A DNA stretch of 64,000 bases, from positions 2,604,001 through 2,668,000 of the forward strand of contig JAGPXD010000006.1 in the NCBI GenBank assembly GCA_020746995.1. Direction: 5' to 3'. Within the stretch, counting starts at the first letter, position 1. Each line of letters begins with the position of its first letter. The notes beneath the pieces were generated by a model. It was not told the origin of the DNA. It saw only the letters and a list, made by a program, of their open reading frames with translations, and ran no database searches. A program made the translations under genes and the position numbers. Source of the stretch: Plectosphaerella cucumerina. Its lineage: Eukaryota; Ascomycota; Sordariomycetes; Glomerellales; Plectosphaerellaceae. Shown in pieces: positions 1-10,395 of the stretch.

Positions 1-1062
1 TGCCTCGATGGCCGGCATGTCACCACCGGTGCGCATCCTTGCCCCCTTTGCCAGACATCTCCCCTTCCACTGACATCGTCCAGCCAGGATGCCCGATGCA
101 CCAAAAGTCCGCCGATGCCCTCGCACCACCGCCGAAACCCGCCAGTGCTCCCTCTTCATGCCCTGTCAACCACGGGCAGGTCGCTGCGCCGCCCGCCCCT
201 TCCGCCTGCCCCGTGAACCACGAGGCCAAGGCCGCCGCCCCCGAATCCAAGTCGTTCCTGTCCCAGATGAACCCCCTGAACTACATGTTCAAGGAGCTCT
301 CCCAGGCCCCAGCGGCGAACCAGGCCATCAGCCTGCCGACATCGCGCGACCCCTCAACCATCCCGAGGAGCGAGGGCGGCGGCAACTGGGAGTACCCTTC
401 GCCCCAGCAGATGTACAATGCCCTGCTGCGCAAGGGCTACACCGATACCGATATCACGGCCGTCGAGTCCATGGTGGCCTGTCACAACTTCTTGAACGAG
501 GGCGCATGGGCCGAGATTGTCGGCTGGGAGGACCGTTTCGCGCGTGGCCTCGCTCGCGGCCTGCGCGTGTGCAGCCGCGGCGAGGAGAACGCGGCGGAGA
601 TGGCCTACCGCGACAGCAACGGCACCGAAGCGCCGCCTACCCTGACGCGCTTCCAGGGTCGCCCCAAGGACATGTCCCCCAAGGCGACCATGATGCAAGT
701 CATGGGCTGGATTTACCCCGCCAAGTTCCAGTGCGTAGCCCCGTTGCCCCCTTTACCTTTCCCGCATGTTTCTAATCTCTTCTTCCTGCAGGACCGAGCC
801 TCCATTCGATCGCCACGACTGGTACGTCACCCGCAAGGTCGGCAACGAGACGAAGGAAGTTCGATACGTCATCGACTTCTACGAGGGCGAGCCCGACCCA
901 ACCGGCGACCCCGTCTTCTTCCTCGACGTCCGACCTGCCTTTACTCCCACAGGCGCCGCCGAGCGCGCGATCCGCTGGGGCACCGACGTCTGGTGGCGGG
1001 CGTCCGGCGCCGAGGTGCGCGAGGCTGCGGCGCTTGAGGCAGCCAAGGGTCCGACCAAATAA
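1..1062 (+). CDS. cytochrome c heme lyase (holocytochrome c synthase), 5' partial
   Basis: Attaches heme to apocytochrome c or c1 in the mitochondrial intermembrane space. The N-terminal part carries CPMH and two CPVNH motifs, the Cys-Pro heme-binding motifs of this family. The core contains GGNWEYPSPQQMYNALLRKG and the His-containing stretch CHNFLNEGAWAEIVGWE, which matches the essential His region of HCCS/Cyc3. Exon 1 ends at 730. A 61-bp intron (731-791) follows, and exon 2 (792-1062) gives FDRHDWYVTR, VRYVIDFYEGEP and LDVRPA, all typical of the C-terminus. The frame stays open to the left edge. A good 3' splice site (TTTGCCAG, ending at 54) suggests that a first exon lies outside the window. 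The ATG at 96 would cut through the CPMH motif, so it is unlikely to be the start. I cannot tell the cytochrome c type from the c1 type. Confidence 0.85.
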
Positions 1063-1267
1063 TTGTTTCGATGACGACGACTGTAAGAATGGGTGTACGA
1101 ATGGTCAGGGCTGCATAATACCTCGGCGTTCTTTCTCTGGATCACGATTTAATGGGCTTGGAACGGAAAATCAAAGTTTCTCTTCTCTTCCCCTGTCTTA
1201 TTACTATCCCCGGCACGGCCTAGCAAATGTACTCGAAATATTATAAGCGCGTTTTGCGAGGGACAGA

Positions 1268-1895
1268 TCACGACAGCTTCGCCGCGAGAGCCACGACCTG
1301 GTCGAGCAGCGCCTTGTCTTCGCCAGCGGCGTTCTGCTGCACCTTGCCGAGGAGATGGTCGACCTGGTGGCCGGGCTCGGGGATGGTCTCGCCCTGGGCG
1401 GTGCCGATGCGCGAAACCTGGAGCTCGAGGAAGAACTTGGGAATCTTGATCTGGTTGACGTTCTGGCCGGTCGAGCGCAGGGCGGCCTCGGTGGCGACGT
1501 AGACTGCCAGCTCGGCCTGGAACTTGTCGAGGTCGTTCTCGGCAAGGGGGTCGCTGGTGGCGAAGCGATCGAGGGCAAAGGTGAGAGGGGTCTGGCCCGA
1601 GCCCTCAAAGTTGATGCTGGAGAACTTGACGCCGCGGACCTCGACGTCGGGCACGCCACCGATGGTCGGGTTGGCCGTGTCGCAGGTGACCATGTCCTGC
1701 AGCTGGAGCACGTCGTCGATGACGATCTGGGGGAGCGTGGTGTCGCCGGTGACGAAGCAGGCGTCTTGCTGGCGGCCCTTGATGTAGGGGGCTTCAAGAA
1801 CTGTCAGCTATGCTCCACGATCGAACCTCAGAACTGGACGTACCGGCAAGAGAGAGGCCGGCGAAGGCGGCAACGACAGAGATGGAGAACTGCAT
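1268..1895 (-). CDS. small secreted protein of unknown function
   Basis: Two exons, 1895-1844 and 1791-1268, are separated by a 52-bp GT-AG intron and encode about 191 residues. The start gives MQFSISVVAAFAGLSLA, a clear signal peptide, followed by APYIKGRQQDACFV. The mature part has two cysteines near its N-terminus (DAC and VTCD), a hydrophobic/acidic middle (GVPDVEVRGVKFSSINFEG) and a helical C-terminus (VQQNAAGEDKALLDQVV). No transmembrane segment follows the signal peptide, so secretion is the likely fate. I do not recognise the family. Its size and secretion would fit an extracellular or cell-wall associated protein or an effector candidate, but nothing in the sequence decides this. Confidence 0.8.
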
Positions 1896-2602
1896 CTTGA
1901 AATCGGGGATAAGGAACCTGGGTATAAGGAGCGATCGACAGAAGATACAGAGAGAGTGACTGAAAAAAAGGTTCCTTTCCAGAAGGACGAAAGAATGGAA
2001 TGTAAAGAACGGTAGCGAGGACGGATGTGAAAATCACCGACTCATGATCAGACGGCGATCGACGGGTTCTTATTCTCGGCGGCCTCGAGCATCAACACAT
2101 CAGACAGCCTCGGCACAGGGGGAAAAGGGGGCTCGATCTGGGCAGCCGAGCCTCCTCGCCAGGCCGCAGGATGGCACCCCCTGGGTCCGCACGGTTTGAT
2201 GTCCTCACGACGCCATCCCATGTCGACCGGGGATGCTGTCTCGATCAGGACGGGATGGCATGTTAGTGGCAGGTCACCTGTGACACGGTCAGTCGCGAAC
2301 TCTGGTTCGGACGGGGGTGGCCAAGGCCGACGGATGTGACGATGGGGTGGGATTTGTCGCCGAAGTGGTCGACGGGGTGCGGTTTCAAGGGGGGTTTCGG
2401 ACGAGGTCTCTCGGTCAGCCCGCCGGCTCCGCTGCTTTTGGGACGCGGGCGCATGTTCGAATTTATCAAAAACACGATCAAACGGTCACAGGGCGAGGAT
2501 CCGAAATAAAGATCAAGCATAAGAGTTAGACTTCGATGCAGCTCAATCGTCGTCTGATGCTGGTGTGGGCAAAAGTGATGTCGGACGGGCCGGCAAAAGA
2601 AA
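1896..2602. other. intergenic, no gene seen
   Basis: This is the upstream region of the secreted-protein gene, reaching to the tRNA-Ala gene. I see no coding region with consistent splice signals. Confidence 0.5.
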
Positions 2603-2698
2603 TGGATGATATGGGAATTGAACCCATGACCTTTCACAGTCATATGCTCTCAGTGAGAGAAATGCGAAGCGAATATCATACCCCTAGACCAATCACCC
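2603..2698 (-). tRNA. tRNA-Ala (CGC) with a 24-nt intron
   Basis: On the minus strand the 5' end GGGTGAT pairs with the 3' end ATCATCC as a 7-bp acceptor stem containing G3-U70, the alanine identity pair, and the discriminator is A73. The anticodon stem TTCGC pairs with GTGAA around the loop TTCGCA..T, giving anticodon CGC. A 24-nt intron after position 37 contains its own hairpin (CTCTC-ACT-GAGAG). The T arm is ATGGG-TTCAATT-CCCAT. A TTTT run just downstream would terminate Pol III. The D arm (GGTCTAGGGGTATGAT) resembles eukaryotic tRNA-Pro, but the anticodon and acceptor identity point to Ala. The mature length is 72 nt. Confidence 0.75.
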
Positions 2699-3087
2699 GA
2701 TTCGTTATCTCAAATGGTGGTTTTAATCTCTATGTAGGGCAAAACATCACACAGCCCAGGTTGCGGACGGCTCAAAACCGTCACCATGACACATTGGAAA
2801 GATTTCCAGCTCCGGCTGACTTCCTTTTCTGTAGATTACACCCCTAGCTGAAGCTTGATGTTTTACGTGAGAAGCCCCAACAGCCACAGCAATGACGTGG
2901 TTTGGTGGGTGGCTTTTGCGGCTTGACGCCCAGTGAGCCACCAAACTCATGGTCGCCTGATGCCTCTTGAGGAGGTGTAGAGATTTAAAAGTCTTTTTTT
3001 ACCTCTGCGCAGGTCTTATTTCCAGATACTTAGACACAACCTTTCACAAACATACCGGACGTCTCCTCTGCTCACCAACTACCAGCC
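2699..3087. other. intergenic, upstream of the 2EXR gene
   Basis: The region holds the upstream sequence of the tRNA-Ala gene and the promoter/5'-UTR of the gene at 3088. No other gene is seen. Confidence 0.4.
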
Positions 3088-3861
3088 ATGGCGCCTCTGG
3101 CCACCTTTCACCTGTTCACCCAACTTCCCCCTGAGCTTCGCGACATGATATGGGATCTCAACCTCAAGTCTCTCAAGGCCCAGATCATTCACGCCCGAAA
3201 ACTCAAGGAACTCTCCAAGGTTCAAAAAGGCAGATACCGTTTCCGATACAAGGTGCCCCCGATCCTGCAAGCGTGTCGCGAGTCTCGAAGGAGGGCACAG
3301 AGGCTCTACGAGCCTTCTTTCAGCTCCGCTCGCCGAGGCCATGGTCGGAAACATCCCCGCGAATATGTCTGGTTCAACTTTGACAAGGACATTGTGGAGA
3401 TTAATTCCTCAGACATGTCTTCCCGCATGCCGCAAGCGAACCGGATCAAACACCTCCGCATCCTCGAACTGATCCCTCGCGACAAACGGCTATCCAATTG
3501 GGATGAACGATCAACCATCGATGCCGAATTCTGGAACAAATGCCGACAGCTCGGCCAGTTCATTCATCTCGAAAGGCTGCATATTTTCACGACGGTGTTT
3601 GAACACATGGGGCGTGAGATCAAAGTTCACCAGATGCTGCAAAGCAAGTCGAAGTGCTGCGTTAGAATCTTCGATGCTTTCATCGGATGGTCCAGAGATG
3701 CTTACGGATTCAGAAGCATCAAATGGACGGAGGACTGGCACTGTTTCGGTAGATTGAAGTGGGATTTTGCAGCCATGGCACTGGGGGTAGACACTCCTCT
3801 TCCCAAGGCCGATGAGCCCATCGAGCTGCCCAAAACGGATCATTTGTTTGATGACTGCTAG
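3088..3861 (+). CDS. 2EXR-domain protein
   Basis: A single exon of 257 residues. The N-terminus TFHLFTQLPPELRDMIWDL has the 2EXR signature (F-x-L-F-x-x-L-P-x-E-L-R-x-x-I-W), an F-box-like motif common in expanded gene families of filamentous ascomycetes. It is followed by PPILQACRESRRRAQRLYEP and YVWFNFDKDIVEI, the usual next blocks (VCRESR... then a 'fnpe.Dtl' strand). The start codon is followed directly by the domain, which supports it. The molecular role of 2EXR proteins is poorly known, and a role as a protein-protein adaptor is only an analogy to F-box proteins. Confidence 0.85.
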   Translation: MAPLATFHLFTQLPPELRDMIWDLNLKSLKAQIIHARKLKELSKVQKGRYRFRYKVPPILQACRESRRRAQRLYEPSFSSARRGHGRKHPREYVWFNFDKDIVEINSSDMSSRMPQANRIKHLRILELIPRDKRLSNWDERSTIDAEFWNKCRQLGQFIHLERLHIFTTVFEHMGREIKVHQMLQSKSKCCVRIFDAFIGWSRDAYGFRSIKWTEDWHCFGRLKWDFAAMALGVDTPLPKADEPIELPKTDHLFDDC

Positions 3862-4381
3862 TCAGCACATTGGTGCAGCTGCATTTAGAAAGACAAGGAT
3901 GGCCTTCTTGGCTGTCTGGGGAGCAGGATGTACCAAAACACCTGGACTAGAACAATATGCAAGGTCAACCAGCAGCTTGAAGCAGAGTAGCAGACCCTCA
4001 GAATAGGTAGATGGATCTTGGACCTCTATCGCTATCGGATGTGCATCTATCCACTAGCTCGTCGCAGTATTTGCCTGAAATGCAAATTGACCGACTCATA
4101 GGTACGGACCGTCCTGCATCTCATTTTCTCGCAGATCCTCGAAAAGAAACTGACTCCATTTGCAGGGCCTCCATGGCCCGTTTATTACCTGGTAGGTAAC
4201 TCTAATCTGCCGCGAATTCCCGCGGATCTGAGATTTCAACAATAAGGATGGGCTCAGTCTCACTGTTACTCTCTCAGGCCTGCTTTCTGGCCGCTGGCAC
4301 CAAGCCGGGGAGAATCACAGGTCGATCATCCGGGTTGCTGGGAATCATAACTGTTTCATGACCGGACATTGAGCATCAATT
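3862..4381. other. intergenic, no gene seen
   Basis: Downstream of the 2EXR gene and upstream of tRNA-Val. Only short open frames with no recognisable features. Confidence 0.4.
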
Positions 4382-4455
4382 GGCTTGATGGTGTAGTTGG
4401 TTATCACGTCAGTCTAACACACTGAAGGTCGGGAGATCGAGCCTCCCTCGAGTCA
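4382..4455 (+). tRNA. tRNA-Val (AAC)
   Basis: 74 nt without an intron. The acceptor GGCTTGA pairs with TCGAGTC (including G-U pairs), followed by A73. The D arm is TGGTGTAGTTGGTTATCAC. The anticodon stem TCAGT/ACTGA encloses the loop CTAACAC, giving anticodon AAC. The T arm is GGGAG-ATCGAGC-CTCCC, with A in place of the usual T54. TTTT follows within 10 nt as a Pol III terminator. The unusual T54 to A change and two G-U pairs in the acceptor leave some doubt whether this copy is fully functional. Confidence 0.85.
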
Positions 4456-5236
4456 ATCATTTTACATTTTTTGTCGACACCGTCTCCACATCCTTCTCCT
4501 TAAACCGAGGAGTGTTGCTGGTATTGTCGAAGTCATGGCGTCGCGATCGTCAGAACATTGTTTCCCTTAGCGGGCGCGACATGATCATGATGCAGGCCAC
4601 GGTTTTCAAACACACAACCACGAACGAAAGATGCGATCGCCTACTTGGCTCTAGGTGTTTCAACCCAATTCACCTCACCCGCCCGGATGAAACGGCCCTG
4701 GCTGCGATCGAGGCACCCATCGAGGCAAATCGGTCTCATGATGGCCATCGTTCACTGCATTCTGTTCGCTGCATCTGTTTTTGGCCCAATGCCGGGGGGA
4801 TAGTGACGAAGACGCACGGGGCTGGCACCACACGCTTCTCCAGGGGCGCGACCGCCCATCGCCATGCGGGCCGAGTCATTCAGTCCGATGTTAATCGCCC
4901 GGAGCATCAGCCGTCGTGACGCCGATTGGAAGACGCACCCGTCGGGCCGGGACCGTCGTGTTGCCAACGGACCCCGCGCCTCGCGGCTTTGGCCGTTTCT
5001 GTATTAAGGTTCACGTCTAGAGACGACCGCTTCGACAAGTCCCGTCTGACCGGGGAGCGCAGCTCCGGCCACGAGGATCCGAGTCGTCGACCATTTAAGG
5101 CCATGGCCTCGTTCTGTCCGTGTCGACCGTGTCGACCGTGGGTCGACAAAACGAGGCCATGGCCGACACACTCCATCTACGATCCTGATCCGGCCATCCT
5201 TTGAGAGCATCACGCCCATGGCCGCGAGCATCTGCC
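4456..5236. other. intergenic upstream of the receptor gene, with a nested palindrome
   Basis: No convincing gene. Open frames in this stretch lack family features. It contains the nested inverted repeat at 5099-5164, described separately. Confidence 0.4.
5099..5164. repeat. nested perfect inverted repeat
   Basis: GGCCATGGCCTCGTT (5099-5113) and its exact reverse complement AACGAGGCCATGGCC (5150-5164) flank a spacer. The spacer contains a second inverted pair, TGTCGACC (5121-5128) and GGTCGACA (5141-5148), plus a direct repeat of GTGTCGACC. The outer arms carry GGCCATGGCC, itself palindromic. The element lies about 70-140 bp upstream of the receptor start codon. Confidence 0.85.
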
Positions 5237-6453
5237 ATGGACGCCCCGGGTCCCAACCTCGGAGGGCTGGTCATCGCGGTGGCGGCGCTGTTTCTGGTCC
5301 TGAGCTGGATCATCGTTGCGCTGCGCATGTACTGCCGCCTCTTTCTTGTACGGTCTTTCGGCATGGATGACAAGACGATGCTAGCTTTGCTGGTGATCTT
5401 CTCGGCATATCTTGGCACGCAAATCTACGGTGCTACGCGCGGCATCGGCTTCCACGACTCGACCATCTCTCAGGCCGACAAGACCATCTCACTCAAGGCA
5501 ATTTCCCTCCTCCCAGGAATAAGTATGCGATCGATCCATTTGCTGACAGTCATTTTCGCAGATCTGGCTGATTGGGGAGCTGCTCAACGTCGTCTCGACC
5601 TGCCTCCTGAAGATCTCCGTTGGCTTCTTCCTCCTCCGCTTCGCTGTGGTCCGCATCCACCGATGGCTCATTCTCCTCTTCATGTGGTCGACGATAGTCT
5701 TTGGGTCCATCTACCTGTTCATGATCTCCTTCCAATGTCAGCCCCTGCGCACGTACTGGCTAGAGGGACCACGGACGCCAGGCAAATGCTGGGCGTCGAA
5801 CGTGATTCTCATAATGACCATTACGGCGACAGTCCTGAACACGACGGCGGATTGGCTGTTTGGAACGCTGCCGTATTTCATGGTACGATCGATGCAGCTC
5901 CCTCGGCGGACCAAGATTGTTGTGATTGGCATTCTGAGCATTGCCGCAGTGTGGGTGGACAGATCGGGCATGCGAAGGACGAGTTCTCGCTAACAGCTTT
6001 TAGGGGAAGCATTGCAACGATTATTCGAGCCATCTACATTCCCACATTACTGAGTGGCGAGGACTTCCTTTGTACGGAGAACCCCCCGACTTTCTCAAGG
6101 CGGCGGCTGACAATCCAGACCACACGACGAAGTTTGCCATCTGGAGCACCGTCGAGCCTGGAATGGGCATCTTCGCCGCCTGCATCGCAACTCTTCGGCC
6201 ATTGCTACGTGTCGTTCTGGCATGGTTGGGTCTTGACGCGCCCGAGTCCGACAGATCGAGATGGAGAAACAGGCAGATTGCTCCCAGGGGCGAGACGGAA
6301 CGCCTGAGACGGCAAGCAGAGGGGATCGAATCTAATTCGACGGGCAATCACACAACCACGACGTCGTCATCCCTAGCCCAGTACAGCTCTTGGGCACAGG
6401 TTGCTAGTCCTGTAGTTCTCGAGCCTGTCGTAGATGTTGAGCAAGCAAAATAA
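5237..6453 (+). CDS. Pth11-like rhodopsin-domain integral membrane protein
   Basis: Four exons (5237-5497, 5562-5950, 6004-6071, 6119-6453) join in phase to give 350 residues. Seven hydrophobic segments fit the fungal rhodopsin-domain (Pth11/SAT4-like) family. The family signatures are visible: RSFGMDDKTML after the first segment, WLIGELLNVVSTCLLKISV in the third, a loop cysteine in QCQPLRTYWLEG and GKCW, and GEDFLY-HTTKFAIWSTVEPGMG formed exactly by splicing across the 47-bp third intron. The first intron (5498-5561) has no GT donor in the right phase. The only phase-consistent donor is AAG|GCAATT, so it is probably a GC-AG intron. Family members are plasma-membrane proteins, some implicated in surface sensing. 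No CFEM domain is present. Confidence 0.88.
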
Positions 6454-6709
6454 TACAAGCTTAAAACCCTCGAGGCCGCGAAAAGGGGCGACCAAGCACA
6501 CACTGTACTGTGGCCCACCATCGCCAAGCCGGTCCAGATCGATGGATCTCGGTGAACTGCCCAAGACAGAGCCATCGCCGACCGAAGCTCCACCCCTGCC
6601 GTCATCCATCCACTGCGGCCCAATCTCATCTAGTGCCGAGGCACATGTCGAGACTTTTCTTTCATCTCACATCCACGACATTCGCGAATATCGCTGGCTG
6701 GCAATCAAC

Positions 6710-7475
6710 ATGGCCGCTCAGAAGACGCAGACGCCGCCGGCGCGGAGCTCAATCCGGAATGCCTACCTCGTCTTGTACAACGCCGCCTCGGCCGCTGCGT
6801 GGGCCGTCATCCTCACCCGCACCATCACCATCTTCACCACCCGCGGCCCCGCGGCGGTTCCCGATGGCGTTGCAACCCTGACCCAGTGGACGCAGACGGC
6901 TGCATGCCTCGAGATCCTGCACTCACTTCTCGGTGCGGCCTTTCAACCTCATCTTAGACCTGAATCCCCCACTAACGACTCCTAGGCATCGTGCCGTCGC
7001 CGATTGCAACCACCATGCTGCAGGTGCTCGCGCGCTGCGCCGTCCTCTGGGGATACGTCCGGCCCTTCCCCGCCAGCGCCCGCCATCCAGCCTACACGTC
7101 CATGCTCCTCGCCTGGAGCATCACTGAGGTCGTCCGCTACACGTACTTCGTGTCCATCCTCAACGGGTTCAAGCCCAAGTGGCTGGTCTGGCTGCGCTAC
7201 AGCATGTTCTACGTGCTCTACCCCATCGGCTTCCTGAGCGAGTGCGCCATGGTCTATCTTGCCGCTGGACCGCTGAAGCAGCGCGGCGAGGCGTGGCCGT
7301 ACATCAGCTACTTCTGCCTGAGCCTCTACGTTCCAGGTGAGTTACTCGGTGTGGCTCTTCTTTGATCTGTGGCTGATGCTCGGCAGGCTCGTATGTTCTC
7401 TACACATACATGATGAAGCAGCGCAGGAAGGTTTTGAGGAACCTGAAGTCGGAAGAGGTGGCCAAGAAGAAATGA
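6710..7475 (+). CDS. PHS1: 3-hydroxyacyl-CoA dehydratase (PTPLA/HACD family)
   Basis: Three exons (6710-6932, 6986-7336, 7387-7475) give 220 residues. The enzyme removes water from 3-hydroxyacyl-CoA in the very-long-chain fatty acid elongation cycle of the ER. The sequence shows the family blocks NAYLVLYNAASAAAWAVIL, TQTAACLEILHSLLGIVPSP (joined by splicing), ARCAVLWG, LLAWSITEVVRYTYF and RYSMFYVLYPIGFLSE. These carry the active-site Tyr and Glu of Phs1 (YP.G..SE). Six or so membrane segments are present. The C-terminus MMKQRRKVLRNLKSEEVAKKK ends in a lysine-rich tail of the kind used for ER retention. The length equals that of yeast Phs1 (about 217). Confidence 0.93.
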
Positions 7476-8466
7476 TCATCAACGGGAAAGGACCGACGTG
7501 TTCATGGCCACAGGACCTTGTCGGTAAGGTCTGTGGAGATTGGGCTGGGTTTCAGCCTCGAATACTTCTCTCAAGGGAAGAGAGTTTTCGCCTCAAGCCC
7601 CTAGGACTCTCCCAAAGCAGCTGCGGCTGCAGACGAGGCTGCCATCGCCCGTGACTCATCCAATGCACCGCTGGAAGCCCTGATGCCCGAACCTGACGTG
7701 ACCGCGGTCGTAGCGGTAGCAGAGACCCAGGTGAGCACCCCAAGTGAGTCTCGAAGTTGCCGCTGAGGTGCAGATCGATCATCTGGGCAGCCGTGGTGTG
7801 CTGGACAGTCCCATTGATCTTATCAAGTCTCCAATTCTACCCTATTACTACGAACAACGAGAGATATCCCAACGCGAAACAGAGGAAACACCGAGTCTCA
7901 TGAACAAGCACCCACTGCCGGTGAACAGGTTTGAGACGAGGAACATCCTCGACTACCCATTTAGGTAGTCGAAGTCAAAGAGCAACATCCATTCTACGAG
8001 GGGAAGAGAGAGGGGGGGGGATAGCTTAGGACCCCAACGCGAAACAGAGGAAACACCGAGTCTCATGAACAAGCACCCACTGCCGGTGAACAGGTTTGAG
8101 ACGAGGAACATCCTCGACTACCCATTTAGGTAGTCGAAGTCAAAGAGCAACATCCATTCTACGAGGGGAAGAGAGAGGGGGGGGGGATAGCTTAGGACCC
8201 CAAGAGCTCGTGGCTTCCGGGAAAGCCGCATTATTCAAATCTCTCCCGATCTTTTGGAGCAGGAGGAGAAATCACACGGTACGGATACAGAAGTTATTGG
8301 GGAGACCAGCTGTCCATCATGTTGAGACGATATTTCAGAGATGCACATAGGAGGTACAGCGTTATTGCCGTAATCCCGAGGGTTGAGTACCAACTGAACA
8401 TTCCACGAGGTAACTGCGATATCTTACATCAAGCATCAAACTCTGTGATCCCACCCCATCTCCCTC
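7476..8466. other. intergenic between convergent genes, with a tandem duplication
   Basis: This lies between the 3' ends of PHS1 and the sugar transporter. No gene is seen. It contains the 165-bp tandem duplication at 7871-8201. Confidence 0.45.
7871..8201. repeat. 165-bp perfect tandem duplication with internal hairpin
   Basis: Positions 7871-8035 are repeated at 8036-8201, apparently identical except that the G run is 9 in the first copy and 10 in the second. Each copy contains the inverted repeat TCGACTACC-CATTTA-GGTAGTCGA. Near identity implies a recent event. A 22-codon open frame (MNKHPLPVNRFETRNILDY...) occurs in both copies, but I find no reason to call it a gene. Confidence 0.9.
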
Positions 8467-10395
8467 TCAAACTGCATTCGTGCCGTTCCGCTCATCGGAT
8501 CGCTTGTAGTCGTCATGGGAAGCGCCCATCTTCTCATCGCTGCCACCAAGGCCACCCTGCTGAGCAACACTGACGCGCTGGGTGAAAGTGGTCCTGGGCC
8601 TCCATCCCTTGCTCTTCCGAGCCGATGAGACCTCCGTGTACAACTCATCAACCTCTTCGAGCGACAGGCCCTTGGTCTCGTAGATGAAGAAGTACACGAA
8701 CGCAATACAGATGAAGCAGCAGCCGAACCAGATGAAGAAGATCCTGGACTGCAGGTTGGCGTTTCCAGGGCCGTAGTTGACGAGGTAGGGCTACCCGCGA
8801 AGTCAGTACAGATGCCTTTCTGCGATGGTTCAAGTGACGACGGAAAACTGGCAGGAGTCATGCCACGTGGCGTGGGAGTAAATGAAACGCTCGCTTACAG
8901 TGGCATATGCGATTGCCCAATTGAAAAGCCACTGTAGATGCATATTAGTATCATACTGTTGAAGTTGGAGCAGGTGAACTTACGTTTGTAGCCGTGGTGA
9001 TACTCAGACTGCGAGCACGGAACTTGAGAGGGAAGATCTCGCCCGTCACAACCCAGGCCAGAGGGCCCCAGGTCGAGGCAAAGAAGAATATATAAATGCA
9101 AACAAATGCGATGCCGGCCTTTTGAGCTCCAACATTCTTAACGATGATGTTTCCCTGGTTGTCCTGGGAGGTAGTCAGGGTGCCCAGCATGGCCACGAGG
9201 AACTGGCTCAGGCACATGCCGACGGCACCCCAGAAGAGCAGCGGCCGACGTCCGAACTTGTCGACTGCCCAGAGACCGGGAAGGGTGGAGACGACGTTGA
9301 TGCAGGAAGTGATCATCTGAATCGTGAAGGCGTTGTTGATGCCCGAGTTCTTAAAGTACCTGGGTCATGGTCAGCAATCATATCTTTGGCTTGATCGATT
9401 GCATTCCTCGAGAGTTGTACTCACTGGGTTCCATAATAGAATATGAAGTTAATACCAGTCAGTTGCTGGAGCATTTGCAGGCCGCAACCGGTCAGCTGTC
9501 GCTTGACCATGCCGCCACGGAAGCAGTCAATGTAGCTGCTCTTTCCAATGCTCATCTCGTACTCGTGGTTGGCCACAATCTCCTTGAGCTCAGACTGGAT
9601 GGAAGGGTGGTCGACATCGAGCCTGCGGAGCTTGCTGAGAGACGCCGCAGCCTTGTCGAGGCGACCTCTCTTGATCAGGTAACGAGGGGTTTCGGGCAGA
9701 ATGAGCATGCCGGTAATCATAATGATGGCCCAGGCGAACTGGACGGCAACAGGGATGCGATATGATCCTGTGTCGTTCCTGTCCTTGGTGGAATAGTCGA
9801 CAATGGCGGCGAGGAGCAGACCAATGGTGATGGCAAGCTGGTAGGCGCCAACGATGGCACCGCGAATCCACTTGGGTGCAGTCTCGGACTGGTAGAGGGG
9901 CACAACTGCTGAGAGGATACCAACGCCGAAGCCCGCGAAGAAACGACCAGCAATGAAGAGGGGCAGCCTGACGGCAATAGTCTGGAGGACGACGCCAAGG
10001 ATGAAGACGAGGGACGAGGCAACGAGAGCGAGGCGACGACCGATGTAGTCGGAGAATAGGGGGGAGGAGAGGGAACCGAAGAACGTGCCGGCAGAGAGGA
10101 TGGACACGATTGTCGAGGCCTGGCCTGCGGAAACGTCGAGCTCGCCCTTCGAATTGACATAACCCGTGGAGAAGGTCCTCATCCAGTACGGCATGGCCAT
10201 GATGCCGGCGATGGTGCCCGTGTCATATCTGGACAGTCATGTCAGCGGGTGATGGGCGAAAAGCTTCAAGTGTAAGTCGTACCCGTAGAGAATACCACCA
10301 AAGGCAACGAAGAGGCCTATGACAATGGCTGGCCAGGTCTTTCCCTCATCCTTGTCATGCTGAATCACCGACAGCCGACGAATTGCGGATGCCAT
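8467..10395 (-). CDS. MFS sugar (hexose) transporter
   Basis: Five exons (10395-10283, 10228-9425, 9359-8984, 8931-8899, 8790-8467) join in phase to give 549 residues. One exon is only 33 nt. Sugar-porter motifs are present: GGILYGYDTGTIAGI in TM1, DYIGRRLALV after TM2, GRFFAGFGVGILSAVVPLYQSE in TM4, the LPETPRYLIKRGR motif before the central loop, QQLTGINFIFYYGT in TM7, DKFGRRPLL, WVVTGEIFPLKFRARS and the C-terminal YETKGLSLEEVDELY. It should import hexoses or related sugars across the plasma membrane by proton symport. The substrate cannot be read from the sequence. QQLTGINFIFYYGT favours a glucose/hexose-type carrier. Confidence 0.93.

Noticed and set aside
2603..2698. tRNA-Pro assignment for the minus-strand tRNA
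   Set aside because: The D arm fits, but the anticodon is CGC, position 37 is A and the acceptor has G3-U70 with A73, all alanine features.
4512..4919. Plus-strand frame of 135 codons starting MLLVLSKSWRR
   Set aside because: No domain, no splice support, composition unlike neighbouring proteins; treated as intergenic.
7901..8134. 22-codon open frame present in both copies of the tandem duplication
   Set aside because: Too short, no signal peptide or conserved pattern; identity between copies follows from the recent duplication.
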